A model generated the notes under the pieces. It did not search any database, was not told the origin of the DNA, and saw only the letters and a list, made by a program, of their open reading frames with translations. A stretch of DNA of 64,000 nt. Source: Ascochyta rabiei. Its lineage: Eukaryota; Ascomycota; Dothideomycetes; Pleosporales; Didymellaceae. Position 1 is the first letter of the stretch. Each line of letters begins with the position of its first letter. The translations under genes were made by a program, and so were the position numbers. The stretch lies in assembly GCF_004011695.2 (NCBI RefSeq), contig NC_082416.1, positions 1,054,001-1,118,000 on the forward strand, read 5' to 3'. Below are positions 22,661-33,127 of the stretch, in pieces.

Positions 22661-23842
22661 AGAAAAAATTGGCGCGCACGGCCGTGGAATGGTGAGGGAC
22701 AGACGAACGTTGGGGGGGTGAAACGTCAGCCGGCGTGCAGGGCGGCTCCTTGCACACTCGACGAGTCACCAGCGAGACGCCGAAGTCAGGTGAGGCTCGA
22801 TGTTGCGCTCTATATTGGGCTTGTTTGCTGCGTGTTGCGTGAATAAGACGCAATTGACGCAGCAGGTGCTGAGACTGGGACGAAAGGGTCGACGGTGTTT
22901 GCTTGAATGCCATGGCGGTGGATCCTCTGTGGATCTGCATGATGGTACGTATCTGTAAAGAGCAAGATGCGGCAGGAATACATTACGGTAATCAAATGTC
23001 TCGCGCCTCGGGTAGAGATTGGAGGGCGGGCTGAGTGTCCCCAGCGATAGGGCCAAAGCCAAGGTTTGTGGCCGTGCGATGCCCATCTGTGGGCAGAGGA
23101 TGCAGTAACGGGCCAGCCAGCGGCTGGAGCAGCTTCAGGCCAAGTGCAAGCGAAAGCGAGGGTTGGCGTGACCTTGTCCAAGCAGCTGGCGGGTGACATG
23201 CTGCTTGGGCATGGCCTCACCATGTGCTCCCTTTCACGATTCAAGAGAGGGCCGTTGGGACGGCTGTTGTTGTCGTGCATAGTAGGAGTGGACAAGGAGA
23301 AAGCGGCATGGAGGCTCAAAGAAAGATCGGCTGGCTTTCCTTTGTCGCGGAATGAGAGTCATAGGGCGGGTTAGCGAGGCGACTCAGCGCGTTGGGACGG
23401 TCGTTTGCAGCGTGATGAAGCAGGGCCAAGCTTGGGTCAACCATTCTGCTGGGAGCAAGGTGGTAGTGAGGTGGCAGTGATGGAGGGCAACGGTGCATTA
23501 GGGTCAAAAGACTATATACCGCTCCAAAGGGAAGTGCCATTGCTGATGCAGTACGATGAGATGGGTGGACACTGGACAGCTACTCTGTCTGGCTGCTCGC
23601 TACTGTATTAGCTCAGCTACCGAGGTGCCATTAAGGAGCAACAGCAGGCTACGGAGGTAACGCGGGCCCAAAGCGTAATCTTGCAGTGGTGCCCGAGTAA
23701 GTGCCGGAGCCGGAGCGAGTGGGTGGAATGCTTGCGAGCGAGCGATGAGTGGGCGAAGTGGGTGGAGAGAAGGCCGAGCGCTGAGCACGCAGGCTGCGGT
23801 GCGACGAGGCCCTCGCAGCGCAGCGATGCACGCGGTTTCGAC

Positions 23843-23847
<5 letters not shown>

Positions 23848-23900
<53 letters not shown>
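23848..23900 (+). repeat. (CAG)17 trinucleotide repeat
   Basis: There are 17 uninterrupted CAG triplets plus CA in a non-coding stretch about 1.3 kb before the RGS start. The frames through it (polySer, polyGln, polyLeu, polyCys) belong to no recognisable protein. Confidence 0.95.
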
Positions 23901-24082
23901 CGGCAACTGTAAAGCAGCAGCCGCCGAAGCAGACGCAGACGCAGAGGCGGCAGGAGACTGACGGCGGCGCCGTTGAGCGTTCGGCAGCTTCAGGCCAGCA
24001 GCGAAGCAAAACGGCGGGCTGCGCAGGCTGGTGGTGGACTCCTGGATGGGGGCGCTGTCTGTAACAACGACTGTAATGGCAC

Positions 24083-24130
24083 TGTCTGGGTGAGTGGGTG
24101 TCTGGGTGAGTGGGTGTCTGGGTGAGGGTG
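24083..24130 (+). repeat. 16-bp tandem repeat (GGGTGAGTGGGTGTCT)
   Basis: Two full copies and a partial third copy lie head to tail in the spacer before the RGS gene. Confidence 0.85.
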
Positions 24131-24635
24131 GCGAAAGAAGGAAGCGTCGACAGGGATGGCGTGCGGACGACAGGCCCAGTGGCCAACCAGAGACGGGCTT
24201 CTGGCGCTAGAAGCATCAGCGCCTGCCGCTTTTACGCTGGCTGAAGGCCTACAGATGGCGTGTGGACGGCGTGTGGATGGCTGTGGATGGCTGCGAGGGG
24301 CCTGCAGCGGCCTGTGGGCGATCCGTGCAGGGCTCCAGCATGCCTCGCGCAATGGCTGCAGCGCCCATGGCCCTCTGACATGGCGTTTGCGCAAGCTCGG
24401 CCAACCGCACTGCGCACTGGACACGGGCCCCACACGGTGGGGCCTGGCTGGTGCTGACCTGCGCGCCCGTCTGTCCAGGGTGTGTTCATCGAATCGTGCT
24501 AACACAGCTTCCGCCCTCTCCTCATAACCACCGCTGGGCCTCTTGTCTCGAATCCTGACGGCATATCTGAGCCCCCGTCTCACCTCCGCCCCGCCTGCGT
24601 CACCGTCCGCCGTGTCGACACTTGTGCTCTGCCCA

Positions 24636-24697
24636 GCACCCAGCACCCAGCACCCAGCACCCAGCATCCAGCACTCAGCACCCAGCACCCAGCACCC
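24636..24697 (+). repeat. heptamer minisatellite (CAGCACC/CAGCACT/CAGCATC)
   Basis: About eight to nine 7-bp units of the CAGCACC type, with CAGCATC and CAGCACT variants, are followed by (CTGCAGC) duplications. The run lies about 520 bp before the RGS start. The unit is close to the CACTCAG heptamer at 5.42 kb (same register, C for T). Confidence 0.9.
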
Positions 24698-25214
24698 ACG
24701 CCCTGCAGCCTGCAGCCTGCCCACCCAACAACGCGCTCTCTCGCACCACACCGCACACGCCTTCCCGCCTGCACCACTTGGCCGTCACGCTTGCAGCCAG
24801 ACCACACCCGTCCTCGCTCCGCTGCACCGCTGTACTACCGCACCCCGCCCGCCAGTGTCTCTGTGTCGCCCTTCGAGAAGCACCAGCAAACACCCTCGTC
24901 CACCGCACCCGGCCTGAGCGTCGCGCTTGTCCACTGCCACCCCTCCGCCCATACGTCAAAAGAACCCGCTGTGCGCCCTCTCGTCTCTGCTGCACCACCA
25001 CCACCACCACCCTCCACAGCCCTCGATGCTGCCGCCCTCGGAGCAGTAAATCAACCCAACGCACGCCCACCACCACTAGGTTCTCCTCGAACCTCGTGCA
25101 CTTGTTGTCAAGCTGGCGCAATCCATAGCACCGCAATCCTGTCCCTGTGAAACGCTGGAAGAGCAGAGCAAAAAAACGGCACGTCGTGTCTACAAGCAAT
25201 TCTGGAGGAGCGTG

Positions 25215-26416
25215 ATGATATCCCGGAAACCTGAACCTCAAGCACTGTCCATACGAACAAACTCGATCATATCCTCTCCTGCCTCGTCTTTCGACGGGTT
25301 CGACGGCGGGGAAATCAAAATGGCCCTCTCCGACTGCCAAAAGGCACCCTTGACCGTCTCCATACCCAAAAACATCCCCAGCCCACACAGCCGGAAACCC
25401 AACCTGGCCGAGATCCTCGCCAACAATGCACCGCCGCCATACACATTGACCTCCTTCATGGCCTTCCTGTCCCAAAACCACTGCCTCGAGAATCTGGAAT
25501 TCACTATGGACGCTTCCAGGTATCGCAAGCACTACTCCAAGATGGTCAACCGCCACCCGGGGACCCCCATTTCTCCTCTGTCAGACGAGTGTGCCTACGT
25601 CCTCATGCTTTGGCGCCGCTTGATAGACGCCTACATCCGGGAATCTGGACCACGCGAGGTAAGTCGAGCTCTCCTTGCATGATTCTGCTCGCATACTCAT
25701 CGTCTCAGGTCAATCTCCCCGCCGAGGTTCGTGATAACCTGCTGGCTCTGTCAGACTCTTATGTACCACCCCACCCATCCACTCTGGATGAGGCTGTTGC
25801 CAAGATCTACGAGCTCATGGAGGAGGGCGTGCTTCTGTCCTTCCTGAACTCTGTCAGTCCTCAGAGTGCCCACCCTAGCATCATGAGCCATGAGAGCTAC
25901 ACGGCCAGTGTCAACCGCTCCGCAACCCGCAGCTACGATGAACGCAGTGTCTCCCACAAGCACGTTCCTGCCCATCAGCGTGCGTCGGCGCCCTCGTCAC
26001 TGACGGCTGGCTTCATGCACTCTCGTCCCTTCTCGCACTCCCGCTTCCACTCCCAGCCAACCTCGTCTGGCTCTCCTGTTACTCGCGTCACCTCTGGCTA
26101 CACCAGTGGCAGTGATACCATGACCGATGACACAGGCAGTGCAAGCCCTTCCATGAGCGATCCCCTCACCCCTCCAGGCACACCACCCATGAGCGACTAC
26201 CCAATGGTTGAATCCACCCACATTTACTACGAGAATGGATCCCACAGCGGCACGCCCAGCCCCCGCACAAGTCGCGTGGAGCACAATGGCATCGGTGCTG
26301 CTACCAGAGATAGCTGGAAGCGCGTCAGCAGCAAGCTTTGGCCCAAGAAGAAGAGCGGTGGCCAGCTGCGAGAGGACGAGCACATGGTCGTCGACTCACC
26401 TGGAGGCTTCATCTAG
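25215..26416 (+). CDS. RGS-domain protein, regulator of G-protein signalling, RgsA-like (2 exons, 383 aa)
   Basis: The exons are 25215-25658 and 25709-26416 (1152 nt), with a 50-bp GTAAGT...CAG intron. The start is the ATG at 25215. An RGS domain spans about residues 50-215: NLAEILANNAPPPYTLTSF, then FLSQNHCLENLEF, then ISPLSDECAYVLMLWRRLIDAYI and the intron-split REVNLPAEVRDNL. RGS proteins speed GTP hydrolysis by G-alpha and so damp the signal at the membrane. The C-terminal 170 residues are Ser/Thr/His-rich, disordered and end in a basic KLWPKKKS patch. The simple layout (RGS then disordered tail, no DEP domain) fits RgsA/Rgs2-type more than FlbA. The G-alpha partner is not in the window. 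Confidence 0.9.
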
Positions 26417-27225
26417 ATGGACATCCCGACCGGTCCCCCAGCGGACGCGACAACTTCCATCCAATTTTCTACATTCAAAAGCGATTACGGTTACGAACAT
26501 GCGAATTCAGCGACCTGCATACAAACAGCATTTGGGCTGCATAAACTTGGCGTTTCAATTAGCTTCCAGCGAGGCGAATAGGCGTATACCAGCCACGACC
26601 GGCGTAGTCGTGGCGCTCTAGACATTACTGGCGTTTGCAAAATCACACCTCTGGCGAGAGGTCACAACTTGGTACGGATTTTTTTGGAACTCATCATTCT
26701 TAGCACATGATGACACGAACGGACGGATGCGACTGTATCAGTACTTGTGTTTATTTCTACGGGGGGTCTCCCGAGGGAGCGTTGACGAGAGGAGGGTTTG
26801 GAGTAGATACCAAAGCGCAAAGAGCGCGAAGCAATGAAGCACCTGGCCATGCCACCACAAACTTCGTCTTCAAAAGCGGGACCCATTGAACCATGCAATT
26901 CATCTTGGTGAAGTACCCCGTGCCCAACGAGAAGAACCCCAAACAAGCAGTCTTCCCCTCCACTCAGCGCGCAACTCACCCCCAACCCGGCCAATATTCC
27001 CTTCGCAGCCGGCACCTCGTCTCCACGATAAGCCAATTTTACCACCCACGGCGCAAGAGCCCACTACCGGTAGGTATGCCTACCTGACCACCTTACCTAA
27101 TCCAAACGTGCCCTCGCCCAAGCGAGCAAGCGCACTAGTCCTCGTGAGATCGACGATCTCCGCGCGCGCCCATGACTCGCCGCGTCCCCAGACCTACCTA
27201 TCGTTCCCAGCCCATTCCCCTTGTT

Positions 27226-27275
27226 ATCCTTTCCTTTCCTTTCCTTTCCTTTCCTCTCCTCTCCTCTCTTCTCCT
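27226..27275 (+). repeat. (CCTTT)n / CTCTC pyrimidine microsatellite
   Basis: Several CCTTT units degrade into CCTCT/CTTCTC. This is a pure pyrimidine strand with no gene. Confidence 0.8.
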
Positions 27276-27726
27276 CGCCTCCCCTTCTCGTTCGCGCACC
27301 ATTGTTTCGCGCCAGCTAGATAGAAAGTCAATTTAAAAAAAAAAAATCAACAAAAAAAAAAGAACGAGACAGAACAAGGGTAGAGTAGGGGGGAGCGGAC
27401 ACGTGCCGATGTAGCACCGGCGTCGTCACTATTTTTTTTATTCCTTTTCCCTGTCTCCGTCGTTTCGTTCGTCGTCGGTGTCGTTGTCGGTGTCGGTGTC
27501 GGTGGGCCTCGAACAGTTCTCTCTGGCCCGATAGGCAGTGACATGCTGGACGACGACGCCATGGACTGGGAAAGATGAAAAAAAAAAATTAAATAAAAAA
27601 AATACGGCTGGGAAATGATATGCGAAAGTAGGTGTGCAAGGGTTCTTGTTGGCTGGGAGAGCGCGGGTGGTTGTTCTGCGTCGTTGGAGCGTTTTGGCAG
27701 GAGACTGGGTGGGAGGGAGGGTTTAC

Positions 27727-27815
27727 CTCACTTCATTTCATTTTACTTCTATTCACTTCATTTTACTTCCATTCACTTCATTTCACTTCACTTCGCTTCA
27801 TTTCACTTCTCTTCC
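27727..27815 (+). repeat. degenerate CACTTCATTT tandem repeat
   Basis: The words ACTTCATTTC, ACTTCATTTT and ACTTCCATTC alternate for about 90 bp. The array has a pentamer base and its copies diverge. Confidence 0.85.
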
Positions 27816-30800
27816 CTTCCCTTGCCTGTTTATCTGTCTGTCTGTTTGTCCTCTGGTGAAAATAGGGTAGGCTCTGATTTTCTACGAGTATGCATGGAAG
27901 TGGTAAGCTTCAAACCCCACTAGCATTATTGCTTGGGCGTCAATCTTGTTGGTTCCGCTGTTCGGCGTCTCTCTCTCTCTGTCCCAGCGTGTCGGTAGCA
28001 GGGCATGCGATTTGCAATGCATCATATGCATCCGTTTTGCCTTTACAAGATTGCGATGGTGCATTCTGCATGGGCGCTGCATGGGCGCTGCACAGCTGCT
28101 GTCCTGTCGATCTGATAATGATCCGACCCGGGCCGTCCCCAATCGAACTGCGCGGAGGAGGAGGGGAGGGGCGAGAAGGAGTGTGGCGGCTTCCCCGGAT
28201 GTCGGTGTCGATGCTTGGGTGCGCTGCAGGGCAGGTGCGCTGCAGGGCAGGTGAGTGGATTTCGACCCAAGTGAAAAGCTTCTACCTGCTCTTCGTTGTA
28301 AGAGGTGGTTTCCCTATCAGCACATGTCATCGACATCGTTCTGGAACCGCAGCGGCCAGGTGTACACGGCACACAGACAGTGCTGTAGTCAGTAGCTAAC
28401 CCATGCTGTTTGATGCTCCCCGGGATGCAGGGTCCAGCACTTTCGTCGGCAGTTCGTTTCCAAACGCAACCTGTTTTGCCAGCGCAAGGCGAGTGTCTTT
28501 GTTTCGCCAATGTTGTATCCTGACACCCAAGTCCACGGTCGGGTGAACTACATCCTTCGCAGCTGTCTACCATCAATTGTCGATACTGCAAGTCATATGT
28601 CTCATCAAGCTTGGATCGCCAGCGTCTTATCGCCGCTGCTTTTGCACCCTCTGTGCACTGACATGCCGTTTCAACCGCTGTCCACTGGCCAGCAGCATTC
28701 CACACACAGCATACAGTTGTATCACGGTCTGCTGCGCGTAAACCTGCTGCAGTATCATCATGTGCTACGCGGTAGTGAAAGCGTAGTGTTAGCGTAACCG
28801 TCCGCATCCGGCAGGTCAGCAAGACCTCCTACGAAAGAAAGACGGAGCAAGGTCCGACGAACAGGACCGATTGTGAGTGGTGGTTGTGGACGTGCTATTT
28901 GTATGCTGTAGTTGGTTGTCGCAGTATCCGGCATCTACATGCACTACAAGATTTATGATTGTGACTTGCGTTGTTGTAGTGTCTGATTAGGCCATCACGC
29001 CCAGGCACGACCGAGCACGTCGAACACACATGTACGCACATATTCAACTCGAAAGCCGACAAAGTTTGCTCAGCGGAGCGATCGGAGCCTAGAGAAGGCG
29101 TGTGCATCTCTGATTTACCAAGGCTTCATGATAGGGAGAAGCAGGTGGTGTTCAACTCAGTTCCCTACCAAGTGGAGCATCTAAACACAATGTATGCACG
29201 ACAGGGCTAAAGTGGAGCCTCAACTCAGCGACCCAGCCGGAGCGCACAGCCTATAACCGCGAGACCGGATCTGCAAGGGGATGGATCTGCGCGAAGAATT
29301 TCGGGGCCGTGGAGTGAGCAGCTCACCACATTGACGTCGACTCCGGGTCGTGTCACGAGCGCGTGCATGGCACGGCACGGCTGCAAAGGGGGCAAAGAAT
29401 GCGGGCGGCTCCACTTCCTGGAAAACCATCGGGAAGGATTCGAGAATGCTTCGAGAAGGAAAGCAGACATTCCGCGCCGCCGCAAGCAGCGTGCATCAAT
29501 CACATGGTGACGTCTTTTTGCGTCGAGGTTTCCCCTGTCTCTCCGCGCAGCGCCGCGCTCCCAACCCAGCGGATCTGCACATCGCAATCTCACCACCATC
29601 ACCTTATCGGTGTCAATAGCCGGGTTTCCCAGTCTGAGTTAGAGACGAAATTGGAAGACTCTGCTAAGCTGGAAGCGGTTGGAGCCATGGTAATCCTGCC
29701 TAACGTAAGCAGATTAGAGATTGAACTCCTGCAACTAGCTCAATTCAGCTCTGGATCTGAGCCTTGGTGAGAAGCCATTACTAATCTGCTGCTCAAACGC
29801 ACTAATGGGGTACCACAACGCACTGATACGGTATACCACTATAGCGCACTACAGCGCACTAATCAGCCCAAGTGCGTTTCGCAACACGCAGCTGCTTAGC
29901 TAATGGAGTGCACATGTGAACATGTGAACATGTGAACAAACGGACTTCACACCGGGCTTCCCCCCCCCCCCCACCTTCGAGTCAGTTCGTAGGTGGTCGT
30001 GGACGGTAAAGCTTTTGCCAAGCTCCCCGCGGCTTCCGTCTCCCCCGCTTGCACACTCTACTACACGGTTGCCCGGAGGGGCGGCCGGCTCTAGGTGCAA
30101 AAGCAGCGTCACGATCGACGGCCTCGCAGCTCGACTACGCCCCTGCGAGCTTGGTAGAGCTGGAGGGTGAAGGTGTGATAGGTGGACACTGATAGGAATG
30201 CAGGACAAGGACGGTGAGAGCGTTATGCTGTGATGGGCTTGGTTTTGGTGGTGGGGAAAGCAAGGGAACTGCCGTCTTGGTGCTATGCTGCGTTGGGAAG
30301 GCTATTGAGGTGTTTATGGTGGCTACTGCAGGGCTGCAGGGGACGAGTGGGTTAGTTAGGTCTTCTGGGAGATGGTGATTAGTGAACGAGGCGAGTTGCA
30401 TCTTCTTTTGCTTGACACGGTTGGGTTGTAATCGTTCTTTTCTGCTGCTGTGCTGCTTCAGACTGTTATGCCTCGTGCTACTCATTCCTAACACAGTACA
30501 TCTCATCTTGTACAAGTCCTCCAGGCCTCGACATGATGTAAGCGGCAGTCGGGTGGCAGGTGGTCGATCTCCTGATACCATGCCTATATGCCGAGCCACA
30601 TACACCCCCATTGCAATATACTTCAATCTATCTCAAATGTAGACTTGGAGATAAGCCAGATGGAAACTGCTATAGTGCTCTTGGATGCTATGCAGGCTGT
30701 CACGCTAAGGGCTCTCTGAGTAAAACACATCTCAGGCGAATGGCTGAAGCCACCCTTGGTCACTTGAGGCGGAGGCAAAGTGATGTGCGATCGGCCGTGA

Positions 30801-31188
30801 GACGAGAGATGGTGGGCGCAAAGCGGAGGTCGTGGTCATTCCGTCATAGATGAGCGGTATTGCATGATGGCGGACGCCTTGCAACTGCAGCTGCAGGGGA
30901 CGGAAGGCTGTGCGGACCCATTAGACTATTGATGAGTCCCGTGAGGCTGCTTGCTTGAAGCTGTCGTGTCGTTACCGAGGTACGCATTCCACGCGTGTTG
31001 TTGGCATCCACTGACACAAGGGCTGCGTATTTCATCCCGCAAGGTGGTATCTCAAGGTCCAACCTTGCTCTGACAGCAAGTCGGGCTATCCGACAACGCA
31101 CCGCAGCTCTAGCTGCAGCGTAAGACGTTGGGCCGGTGTGCCAGACCAGCGTTGATAACAATCGCAGGTCGCACGCCACTCTGCTATA

Positions 31189-32163
31189 TCAGGACAGGAA
31201 CGTGTTGCCCGCTATGGGACTGGTCCATTTCCCCTTCCTTGCTGCCTTCATCTCAGCGAACAGCGCTGGATTGATGCCCTTCTTCTTGCACTTTTTGATC
31301 TCCTCTGGTGTCAAGCCGCTGATGTCATGGGAGCTTGCCGTCCACGTGCTGCTCGATCGAGAGTTGCCGGTTTCTGAAGGTGGGTATCTTGAAGGCGTCC
31401 CCGACGATACGGTGTTGGATGCGCTCGACGAGTTGGAGCGACACGACGTCTGATCAACCGAAACCGTTCGCTCTATGACCAGTCGATCGGCTCCTCCATC
31501 CGTGCCTGCCGAGTCCTTCCTCTTGCCAGGCTTCAGCTTCTGTAGGATTGACTTGGGAGGGTGCGTCTCTGCTGACGCTACAGGCGTTGCTGGGTGCGTG
31601 GACTGAGTGGAGCTGACACTGGCTGTGCGTAGACTAGCTGTTCGCAGCGATTCGGGTAATGAAGCAGCTTTCGGTGGTGCGGTCGTTGGTGGTGGTCCCA
31701 GGTCGACGTCTGGTGTAATGGGGTACTCATCCTCGAGAGTGAACGTGTCAGGAGATGGTGCTTCTGCATCTTCAGGGTCGAGCACAGACGCTGTCGTTGT
31801 CACCGAGGCTATTGTGTCCAAGGAGGTCCGTCGGCGCAGGCGCGGGTGGAGACGTTGGTTAGCAGGCTTGTAAGATACGAGGTTGGTTGGATGCCGACGA
31901 GGTGCTGGATCAGGCTGTCGCAACGCAAATAGTTGTTCCCTGAAGGGGTGAGAGAAGCGGTGCCGGGGTGTTGGTGTTGGTGCTGGTGGTGCTGGTGGTG
32001 CTGGTATCTTATCTGCAGCGACGGGATGGAATCGCAGTGGGTTCACATGTGACTGAGATCGGGGTGGTGGCTCTCTTGGACTTGTCGGCGGTGGTTCGCG
32101 ATACGAGTGTGGCTGCCTTTGCGATACAGGTGGTAGGTCGTCCTGGTCGGAGTCGGTGTAACT

Positions 32164-32212
<49 letters not shown>

Positions 32213-32325
32213 TTATCGTAGTCGCGTCTGTTGTTGTCGAGCTGGAGCTGGGCAAAGACTTGTTGGAGCTCATGCGCGGCTCGAGGTGAACGGCGAATGG
32301 GATATGGGTAGTCGCCGTAGTCCAT
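31189..32325 (-). CDS. low-complexity protein with poly-aspartate tract, unknown function (378 aa)
   Basis: The frame extends upstream to 32394 only with a GTG codon; the first ATG is at 32325 and gives MDYGDYPYPIRRSP. About residues 35-60 is a run of 16 Asp encoded by GAC repeats. The middle is Pro/Arg/Ser/Thr-rich and disordered. The last 45 residues form the only ordered-looking block (GLTPEEIKKCKKKGINPALF, then AEMKAARKGKW), which looks like a conserved short C-terminal motif. I do not recognise a function. The gene diverges from the SOG2-like gene, with about 800 bp between starts. An upstream exon cannot be excluded. Confidence 0.7.
32164..32211 (+). repeat. (GTC)16 coding trinucleotide repeat
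   Basis: Sixteen uninterrupted GTC on this strand are GAC codons on the minus strand and encode the poly-Asp run of the low-complexity protein. A pure codon run suggests recent slippage rather than selection on a mixed GAT/GAC tract. Confidence 0.95.
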
Positions 32326-33127
32326 GGCAACGTCTGCGCGTGCGCGCGTCTCCTGTGCGCCTTGACTTTGTGGAGAAGTTGTTGATCGACGCACTGGAGT
32401 TCATCTTGGACTTTGGAGATGGATCGACATGACGAAATGAAGTGCCAAAAATGCCACGACCCACTTGCTAGCGTGCCATTGCTTGGGTTAACGAGCCGTT
32501 GTGGAGCCGGGCTACAGCATGGCCTTCAGCAACCTCTGGTTGGAGCGTGTTTACGCCTCTGAGGTGTAGTCCGTGAAGGGCGGTCCTATCAGAGGGGGTG
32601 GACGCCAAAGGCTTCCTCTTGGGGAGGAAAAGGCTGGATTGGGTGACGGGGCCCTGCTCCGGCAGACTGGCATTCGTGGAGGCTCGATCGGTGGCTGGAG
32701 CACAACGGCCTGGCTCACGTGACGTTGGCCTCTGGGAGGGCAGCTGGGCGGAAGGTGGAAGGGGGAAGGTGGAAGGGGGAAGGGAGGTGGACAGCGCGCC
32801 CGCCTGCGCAGGGCAAGTGCAGCAGGTGCTGGACAAGGACACGGTGTGCCAGCGCGCCCTGTGACGGCGGCGGGGCGCGGTGGTGGTGTTGACGAGGTGT
32901 TTGATGGCCCTGGCCTGCGCTGGCCTGACACGGGCGGGCGGGCGGTGCGGCGGTGCGGCGGCGGCTGGGTGACTAGCGCCAGGAACACGGGCACGGCGCT
33001 CCTTGCTTGGTCGAGCACAGCGCTGCATGTCGCTGCGTCGCTGTGTCGCTGTGTCGCTGTGTCGCTGCATGAGCATGTCTGCACGTCTCTCTGCCGCCGC
33101 CGCCCGCCCCTCCGCCCGCCGCTCGCC
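32326..33127. promoter_or_regulatory. divergent promoter of the poly-Asp gene and SOG2-like gene
   Basis: These 800 bp between two divergent starts contain TCACGTGA at 32714-32721, a palindromic E-box of the Cbf1/bZIP type. They also contain a GGAAGGTGGAAGGGG duplication near 32750-32785 and a CGCTGTGTCGCTGTGT tandem repeat at 33038-33068 just before the SOG2 start. Use of these sites is inference. Confidence 0.45.

Larger units (their letters stand above)
21660..25214. other. 3.5 kb gene-free spacer upstream of the RGS gene
   Basis: No gene is supported; long frames at 23.6-24.75 kb and 24.7-25.5 kb (minus) arise from CAG and CAGCACC repeats or from antisense of the RGS gene. It includes an A/T run near 21870, clustered TTCTAGAA words at 22634-22660, a (CAG)17 run, a 16-bp tandem repeat at 24083-24130 and a heptamer minisatellite at 24636-24697. 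Such a long 5' region is common before fungal developmental regulators. Confidence 0.55.
26417..31188. other. 4.8 kb gene-free stretch with low-complexity repeats
   Basis: No supportable gene is seen; frames of 100-260 codons are Cys/Arg/His-rich and have no recognisable domain. Notable content: CCTTT repeats at 27226-27260, A runs at 27334-27361 and 27579-27602, CACTTCATTT-type repeats at 27727-27815, an 18-bp tandem (GTGCGCTGCAGGGCAGGT-like) at 28220-28252, CGCACTAAT words at 29798-29863 and ATGTGAACA repeats at 29913-29938. The G run 29961-29972 (C on this strand) is a homopolymer. The region could hold an unspliced lncRNA, but nothing shows it. Confidence 0.5.

Noticed and set aside
23617..24216. 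199-codon minus-strand ORF with a poly-Leu run
   Set aside because: It is created by the (CAG)17 repeat. The flanking translation is not protein-like.
28043..28822. 259-codon minus-strand ORF in the 26-31 kb desert
   Set aside because: The translation is rich in Cys, Thr and Arg with no recognisable motif, and no splice-joined neighbour extends it. It is likely chance in GC-rich DNA.
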